This document shows, piece after piece, positions 43,400 through 44,441 of a stretch of DNA of 44,441 nt. This DNA comes from O2-02-FULL-42-9 sp038043025 (GTDB lineage Bacteria > Pseudomonadota > Gammaproteobacteria > UBA12402): assembly GCA_038043025.1 (NCBI GenBank), contig JBBTCW010000063.1, positions 1 through 44,441 of the forward strand, read 5' to 3'. Both the position numbers and the translations under genes were made by a program. The first letter of the stretch is position 1, and each line of letters opens with the position of its first letter. Under the pieces are notes generated by a model. It had not been told where the DNA came from and ran no database searches. It worked only from the letters and a program-made list of their open reading frames with translations.

Positions 43400-44199
43400 C
43401 ATCTATGCCCTAATCCTAATAATAAAGGCGCGTGTTCATCAGCATCAGCATCAGCATCAGCATCAGCATCAGCATCAGCAACATCAGCAGCAGGAGCATC
43501 AGCAACATCAGCAGCAGCAGCAAGAACAGGAGCAGGAGCAACAGCAGCATCATCTGCAACAGCAGGAGCACGACGAGCAGCGTCAACGGCAGCAGCTTCA
43601 CGAGCAGCGGCAGCATTAGGATCAGAATCAGGAGCAAAAGCAAAAGCAAAAGCAAGAGCTAAACCAAGAGCAAAAGCAAGAGCAAAAGCAACACCAGGAA
43701 AACCAAAAACAACAAGAACAGCAATAGCAACAACAGTAGTAAGAACAGCAACAAGACCAGGAGGAGGAGGAGGAGGAACAGGAGCAGGAGCAGCACCGGA
43801 AGCGACAACACCTGTTTCTAGCCTACCAGCTTCCGCCAACATGCGATCCTCAGGTTGCTTGGCTGGAATCTCGTCACCTTGCCCGTGATTGGACAGACTC
43901 GGCTCACAGAAAGAATCCAGCTCCACCACTTCACTCTTTCCAATTGGGCTCAACGTTTGATCGATAAAAAAATATGTCGAATGCTTTTCTGGTGCATCTA
44001 CATTTTTTTTCCCTGCCTTTTCTGCTGCGCTGACTGCATCCATACCGGTTGAGCAAAAATTTACTATAGCCAGCACCGGGAGAACAGGGATAAAAAGAGG
44101 AGCCGCAAATCCTGCCTCGGATAGTGTCGCCAAATATTCATCCACCGACCCGATTGTTGCACCTTGAATAAATGTTCTTGCCTTTTTAAAAAACTTCAT
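43399..44199 (-). CDS. Ala-rich low-complexity membrane protein of unknown function
   Basis: A 266-residue protein that I do not recognise. Residues 1-60 are helical with a hydrophobic stretch (PLFIPVLPVLAIVNFC). 60-130 is polar. After a PPPPPPPG run there is a long hydrophobic segment (LVAVLTTVVAIAVLVVFGF and FALAFALGLALAFAFAF). The C-terminus is Ala/Asp/Val-rich and ends in eight Ala-Asp pairs from a 6-bp tandem repeat. AGGGGG about 7 bases before the ATG supports the start. Composition is unlike its neighbours. It may be a secreted effector-like or surface protein, but no domain supports that. Confidence 0.6.
   Translation of the reverse strand: MKFFKKARTFIQGATIGSVDEYLATLSEAGFAAPLFIPVLPVLAIVNFCSTGMDAVSAAEKAGKKNVDAPEKHSTYFFIDQTLSPIGKSEVVELDSFCEPSLSNHGQGDEIPAKQPEDRMLAEAGRLETGVVASGAAPAPVPPPPPPGLVAVLTTVVAIAVLVVFGFPGVAFALAFALGLALAFAFAFAPDSDPNAAAAREAAAVDAARRAPAVADDAAVAPAPVLAAAADVADAPAADVADADADADADADADEHAPLLLGLGHR
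43436..43486. repeat. 6-bp tandem repeat (CAGCAT)n encoding Ala-Asp
   Basis: About eight uninterrupted units lie inside the Ala-rich gene, followed by degenerate CAGCA-type runs to about 43620. Slippage changes the protein length by dipeptides without a frameshift. Confidence 0.85.
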
Positions 44200-44364
44200 C
44201 CTATACCCCCTATTATTATCGCGCTACGTCAACTTATAGACGAAAGTCACGATTTTTTATCTAAAAAACAACATTATGTAGCCGTCATTGTATGACATAA
44301 ACCTTAAGGAAATATTAAGAGAACATCTTTTTTTATATTTATTATCTGTACTAGTCTCGACTTA

Positions 44365-44388
44365 ATCTGGCAATCACTTCCGAAAAAT
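44365..44388. repeat. 24-bp direct repeat, copy 2
   Basis: Identical to 43376-43399, 989 bp away, so the pair exactly brackets the Ala-rich gene and its 5' region. The rest of 44200-44441 is an AT-rich upstream region with no gene visible; CTGGT/ACCAG at about 44414-44429 is a short hairpin. Confidence 0.8.
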
Positions 44389-44441
44389 GAGCTATGATCC
44401 AAAGTTGTGTATGACTGGTTTTTGACCAGAGGAAATTAAGC

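Noticed and set aside
43436..43486. Phase-variable switching by the hexanucleotide repeat
   Set aside because: Units are multiples of three, so slippage cannot shift the frame; only length variation is possible.
43371..43662. Plus-strand ORFs rich in His/Gln or Ile/Ser opposite the Ala-rich gene
   Set aside because: They are reading-frame images of the CAGCAT repeats; no ribosome-binding site and no complex sequence outside the repeat.

Overview
The window looks like a gammaproteobacterial chromosome with moderately low GC and dense coding. I would place it tentatively in the Legionellales/Coxiellaceae neighbourhood. The reasons are the trpS-scpA-scpB-rluB cluster, the AddB-like nuclease of the 'probable DNA repair protein' type, ampD-ampE, and Ala/Pro-rich effector-like proteins. 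No rRNA, tRNA, IS transposase, phage gene or CRISPR array was recognised, so the taxonomic placement is inference.

Layout. 0-2.1 kb: an NRAMP-like metal transporter and a small secreted protein. 2.2-5.4 kb: trpS-scpA-scpB-rluB on the minus strand, each gene overlapping the next (Trp-tRNA charging, chromosome condensation, 23S rRNA pseudouridylation). 5.5-7.2 kb: a Sua5-type t6A synthase and an OmpW-like barrel. 7.2-10.8 kb: a CPA2 antiporter, ampD, ampE and a BtuF-like binding protein, with palindromic repeats between the antiporter and ampD. 11.1-13.7 kb: an AddB-like nuclease/inactive helicase subunit with Fe-S cysteines. 13.7-28.8 kb: a complete-looking MSHA-type type IV pilus locus, entirely on the minus strand. 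28.9-32.3 kb: the AddA/UvrD-like helicase-nuclease that should partner the AddB-like protein, followed by overlapping MFS and Na+/Ca2+ exchanger genes.

The pilus locus holds five prepilins, a PilX/MshP-like pilin fused to a seven-repeat propeller-like domain, PilT, a PilM-like MshI split into two genes, PilN-like, MshJ, K, L, M, N, E and G. It lies in opposite orientation between the two halves of the AddAB-like pair, which suggests an island inserted into an older operon.

34.5-44.4 kb is accessory in character. It has a HEPN toxin (HI0074 family) whose nucleotidyltransferase antitoxin is an internally deleted remnant, several families of palindromic intergenic repeats, secG, a two-gene locus of unknown function (an Ala/Pro-rich membrane protein and a He_PIG-domain protein), a complete AbiEi/AbiEii system with a candidate operator, uvrA and ssb diverging around a 19-bp-arm palindrome, and a second Ala-rich protein flanked by 24-bp direct repeats.

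A 108-bp repeat with inverted ends occurs in three full copies plus several fragments, often only a few bases from a stop codon. The most unusual items are the pilin-propeller fusion, the interrupted AddAB pair, the orphaned HEPN toxin, the 108-bp repeat family and the two Ala-rich effector-like loci.
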